Source: Certhia americana
Taxonomy: Eukaryota; Chordata; Aves; Passeriformes; Certhiidae
Length of the DNA stretch: 64,000 nt
Assembly (NCBI GenBank): GCA_018697195.1
Contig: CM031879.1
Span: 32,128,031-32,192,030 of the forward strand
Direction of reading: 5' to 3'
Below are positions 60,165-64,000 of this stretch, piece by piece. Positions within the stretch are counted from its first letter, which is position 1. Each line of letters begins with the position of its first letter. Under the pieces are notes generated by a model. That model saw only the letters and a program-made list of their open reading frames with translations, searched no databases and had not been told where the DNA came from. Made by a program: the position numbers and the translations under genes.

Positions 60165-62792
60165 ACCAAGGGAGGGAAGGAAGGAAGGAAGGTGGGAGAT
60201 GGGACTGGAAGCAAAGCAAAAGAGGTAAGACATTAGTATTTCAGATCCACTTTGAAAAACACCGGATTTATGGAGCCATGAAAAGAAAACACAAATCAAT
60301 TTGTATCTTAGCGACAGGAGCACTTTGCTGAAAGAGGAGATACCTGAGACAATACCCGATACTATTTACACATTTCACCGAACTGCCACTTAAATAAATG
60401 AAGCCCAGGCTTCCGGAAGTAGAGACTTTTCTCCTCCAGAGGAATTCTCTGAAACACTGGATTAGAGGACCTATGCACTTCCACATATATGCTTTATCCT
60501 GCTCTGTGAGTAAATTTCTCCAGTACAACTTCACTAACAGGAGATAAGAATAACCCTGTTACAATTGAGGCCCTCCTATCAACAAAGGCACTGAATCGAA
60601 GTCCATTCTTTCAAAACAAGCATTCCAATTGCTACACTGTAAAAACACCTTACATAATCTGATCTATACAAAAATAAGGCCCTACCAACACGTAAGCTTT
60701 CAATGAAAAGAGGTACAGCTGTCATGTTCCATGCAGAGACTGTTAGACACTAAGAAAATTAATCCAACTATCTCAAGCCCCTCAAGAAACCAGCACAGGG
60801 CTGGCCATCACACAGCTCAGCTTGGTCACACAGGTACTGGAAAGATTTTTGAGTAAACCCTCTGTAATCAAAGCAGGTGACAAATCAGATTAATTTCTGT
60901 AACATTTTCACTGAACTTCATATAGAAAAACAAGATAAATATGACGCAGCCCATTGACACTTGCATCCCTTTTCACTTCAGCATTTAATTTCCTATCTCA
61001 GAACTACCAGATTTTCAAGCTTGAAATAAAATGTAAAGTATGTCTTAGAAATTATGATCATTAAAGAGTCGGAGAAAACATCAATTATAGTAAGACATTC
61101 CTTACCATTAGAGTTTCAGAAACCTGTAATTTTTGCTGATGCTTTTGAAAGACACTCAATCATGATCACCTGTTTGCTGTCATGCACAAAATACCAACTG
61201 CAAGCTAAAAGTTAAGCATGAGCCAGATGTCTGACATACATCAATTTTACAGTATGTTTCACAAATCATTTGCCTAAATTTATGTGCTTAAGAAGAAAAA
61301 CTTATGAATTTATTACAAAAGAAACATCTGTCCTGACTTTATTATTGTTCTGACACTGGAACTGCTATGTAAATTTTTTAATTAAGTAGGTATCAATGCC
61401 CTTCTATACCTATAAAGATACAGCTTACATTAAGAACTCTCAGTGTTGGACTTTTTACATTGATTGCAGAAAAGTAACCACAACAGGTACATACCACTTC
61501 ATCCCTTCCCTCTCCTCAACACCCAGAGGGCATATTTCATTAGCTGTGTGTTTTATGACAAATAAAAGCCAATCAAAAAAACATTAATAACTATTAATAA
61601 TCCTCATGACTACTTAAACTGTGTGCTAGTCTGTGCATAATATCATTGCTGTTTTATTTTTTAAGTCATAATTCCCTGAAAACCTCCTCCCATCCCAAAA
61701 AATCAGCCAAGTATCAACAACACTTTCACAGTGATCAAGGGATTGCGTCAAATTTACTTAGCTTGGTACAAAACTTCAATTAGTGCACATATTATTTTTC
61801 TTGAGTCATCTCAAGACCTGAGTTTTCCTTGCTTATCTCTCTGGACAACACTTTTGTTTTTCTTCTGCAGTTGCTTCAAGTGTCAAAAAATTGAATTTAT
61901 TGATTTTAAAAATCCAGATATGTAGCTACCGGATCAATTTCTTCTTTTGACTCAATATAATTCTCCCTGAAGTCATACAGATTGTATTGAATTTTAATGA
62001 AGAAAGATTCCAATGAAGCACTTTCATAATTCTATAATATTCTTTTAACAGAAGTATTTCTCTTAATCTGATTGCTACAAAGCCATGATATCCCAACATC
62101 TCTAAAGGTTGTCAGTGACAAAACCTTTGATTCTGTATGTGTGTCACCTATGAAACAAGAATTGTGGTGCAATGTTGAAAGTGTCATCATGTTTTGTGGT
62201 TCTTCTGCCTTATCTATTATGAGGATGCCCTGACACTAAATTTATTTCATTAGAAACAGACAGAAACATGGTTGTTACTTTCTTCATGCCCAAATTCTAT
62301 CTAGTCACCACTGTAACATTCAGTAATGCATTTCAATAAAGGAATTATTAAATTAGCTGTAAAAACACTATTTTCAAGCAAGTACCAATACACAATATTT
62401 TTCCATTAATTGATCATAATATGCCTTCTGCTAAAGGCATTTTAAAAGAAATGTATATAACTTCACAGCTGGGTCTTAAAAACCTGTTAACCTTTGCAGT
62501 CCTGTAGTACAACATAACCAGTTTTAGAGCTGGCTGCTGACACATTATTGGTTTTGACAAAGTCATGAAAGCTCGTATTAAGCTTCTATTAAAACTTACA
62601 GTTTATGACAGATTTGTCAGATTTAATTTAGTTCTATTTTAGCTGTATCAAATTATCTCAATTTGAGACTTTATGATTTCTACCAAGGGAAAACAAATTA
62701 TCTGGTAACAAATGTTGTAAACTACGGTGATTCAGTTTAGAGAAAAAGTCATCCAATACAATTTACTATCAGAAGCAAATATGCACACATAC

Positions 62793-62961
62793 TTTATTCA
62801 CTTCAAATGCCTTTCTCCACTTAGAAAAAAACATTTCCACATATTCTAGATACATTTTATACATTATGAAGCACATTGATTTCTTTCTGTATTTGTGAAC
62901 ACACGACACTGATTTCCTTAGGTCAGAGATCTTGTCTCCCATCAATTCTGTTTTACTTGCA
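62793..62961 (-). CDS. Weak candidate upstream coding exon, 169 bases
   Basis: Acceptor TAATACTCATTACTGGCAG, donor AATAAA|GTATGT, phase 2 to phase 0, 56 codons. It reads ASKTELMGDKISDLRKSVSC then VHKYRKKSMCFIMYKMYLEY and VEMFFSKWRKAFEVNK, strongly basic and helical. The frame is open, but composition alone could explain that in A/T-rich DNA. It links to the gene only through the doubtful 59442-59529 segment. Confidence 0.32.
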
Positions 62962-63940
62962 CTGCCAGTAATGAGTATTACAAAATACAGAAGACACTTC
63001 ATAAAAAATTACTAAGAAGAAAACAATACAGCAAAACAAAAATGGTGTAACCCAGCACTAGATCAGAGTCACAAGACTTTCTTACATCCTCTGTCTGTAG
63101 GATACCCATCTTCTCAGCAGAGATCTGAGATCAAATGTCTCACCTCCCCAGACACAGATGACACTTTCTCAATTATTTTCGGAAAATATGTGAGGGAGAA
63201 TAACATACATAGCAAAACCTCTGTATTGTAATAGTTTATTGGTTTTTTTTTTAGACTACTACTGTTCACTTGCACCACAGACAGACAAAGAGACAAAGCC
63301 ACTAATACTTTGTGTCAGAGGCCCTTGGGGTGTCACCTCACTGTCCTTAAGGCAGCATAAAGATGAAGGGGCAGCTCCTGGGCTGAGATACTCAAATGCC
63401 CCCAGAGGAAAGGCAGGAAAGTACCCTCTTCCAGCCAGTCCACCTGGAAGTCCCTTTTCCCCCACATCATTGCAAAAGAGTAAGAAGAAGGGGTAGCAAG
63501 GCAATGCAAGCACAGGTGTGGTTTCAAAAACAGAGGGTCTCTCAGGGCAGCAGAGCAGCAGGACCCACTATAGCACCCAGAGGCATATGCAGAAGTCCCC
63601 CTCCTCAGGCAGCACCAGCAGGGCCAGGAAGCAGTGGGGTTTTCCAGGGTCAGAGCGTCTGCTCAAAGAAAGGAAGCCCCAGAGCTTCCCTCTTCTAAAG
63701 TAAAACCCTTTCAGCAAAGCACAAAAACCAGCAGGAGGGAAACCTGACCCGCAGTTGACCTAGAGGCACAGAGCACCAGAGGTGCAGGATGGTGAAAGCG
63801 AGAACAGCCATAGGCTAGACCTGGAAATGTAGTTTTGCAGTGGTATCAGTCCTGGGGTTTTCCACCTTTTTTATTCTTACACATCACAACACACGCAAAT
63901 CTGCCAAAATGTTTCACTCAGGATTTTATATTTATACCAC
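62962..63940. other. GC-richer unexplained block before the final LTR
   Basis: From about 63280 to 63860 the sequence is clearly richer in G and C than its surroundings and holds several overlapping open frames on both strands, none with splice support. A T run (63241-63251) and a minus-strand AATAAA (63231-63236) mark its left side. It may be an unrecognised repeat, possibly another LTR. Confidence 0.4.
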
Positions 63941-64000
63941 TGTACTGGGTTTGGATTGTCAGGTTTTGCTAGTGGCAGGGGACTACAGGGCTGTTGTCTT
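63941..64000 (+). mobile_element. Start of an LTR-like element, cut by the window end
   Basis: TGTACTGGGTTTGGATTGTC and the following GGTTTTGCTAGTGGCAGG-GGACTACAGGG resemble the start of a common songbird endogenous retrovirus LTR, beginning with TG. Only 60 bases are visible, so orientation and family are tentative. Confidence 0.5.

Larger units (their letters stand above)
59530..62792 (-). other. Upstream region with local tandem duplications
   Basis: Contains the tandem duplications at 60031-60200. A minus-strand frame at 60268-60534 follows a good acceptor but does not give matching phases. Confidence 0.4.

Overview
The window looks like vertebrate, most likely avian and probably passerine, nuclear DNA. 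It is AT-rich and gene-sparse, with no long open reading frame and many A/T homopolymers. It carries remnants of CR1-type LINEs that end in the bird-typical 3' ATTCTATGA tail, plus long terminal repeats (LTRs) of the kind seen in songbird endogenous retroviruses. No prokaryotic feature, tRNA, rRNA or CRISPR array was seen. The organism call rests on repeat style and is an inference.

The main result came from reading splice sites on the minus strand. Thirteen short stretches between 59231 and 14184 have an acceptor, an open frame and a donor (or a stop codon), and their intron phases join in order: 1-1, 1-2, 2-0, 0-1, 1-2, 2-1, 1-1, 1-2, 2-2, 2-1, 1-2, 2-1, 1-stop. Joined, they give the last ~570 residues of a protein I do not recognise. 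It has a cysteine-rich segment (CxxC, then CxC) near the middle exons, a long alpha-helical-looking region, and a hydrophobic stretch close to the C-terminus. The 5' end of the gene probably lies beyond the window; two weaker candidate exons at 59.4-59.5 and 62.8-63.0 kb may extend it. All exon calls are from the sequence alone and need transcript support.

Inside one intron of that gene, on the same strand, lies a clear first coding exon (17392-17524). It has a strong start context, an upstream in-frame stop, a GC-richer 5' flank and a perfect GTAAGT donor. It encodes a very basic 44-residue N-terminus and ends in phase 1, the same phase in which the gene's last exon begins. It is therefore either an internal alternative promoter or the start of a nested gene that continues toward low coordinates.

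Layout by increasing coordinate: 0-8 kb is non-coding with a CR1 end and a TATC/CA microsatellite. At 8.4-8.7 kb there is a small GC-rich block. At 10.9 kb there is a weak candidate exon. From 13.1 to 14.4 kb lie the terminal exon and likely 3' untranslated region. From 17 to 19.7 kb there is an exon cluster plus the internal first exon. From 20 to 59 kb are large introns with isolated exons, three CR1 remnants (28.8-33.3 kb) and a minus-strand LTR (46.9-47.6 kb). At 60 kb there are local tandem duplications. Another LTR begins at 63.94 kb and runs off the end.
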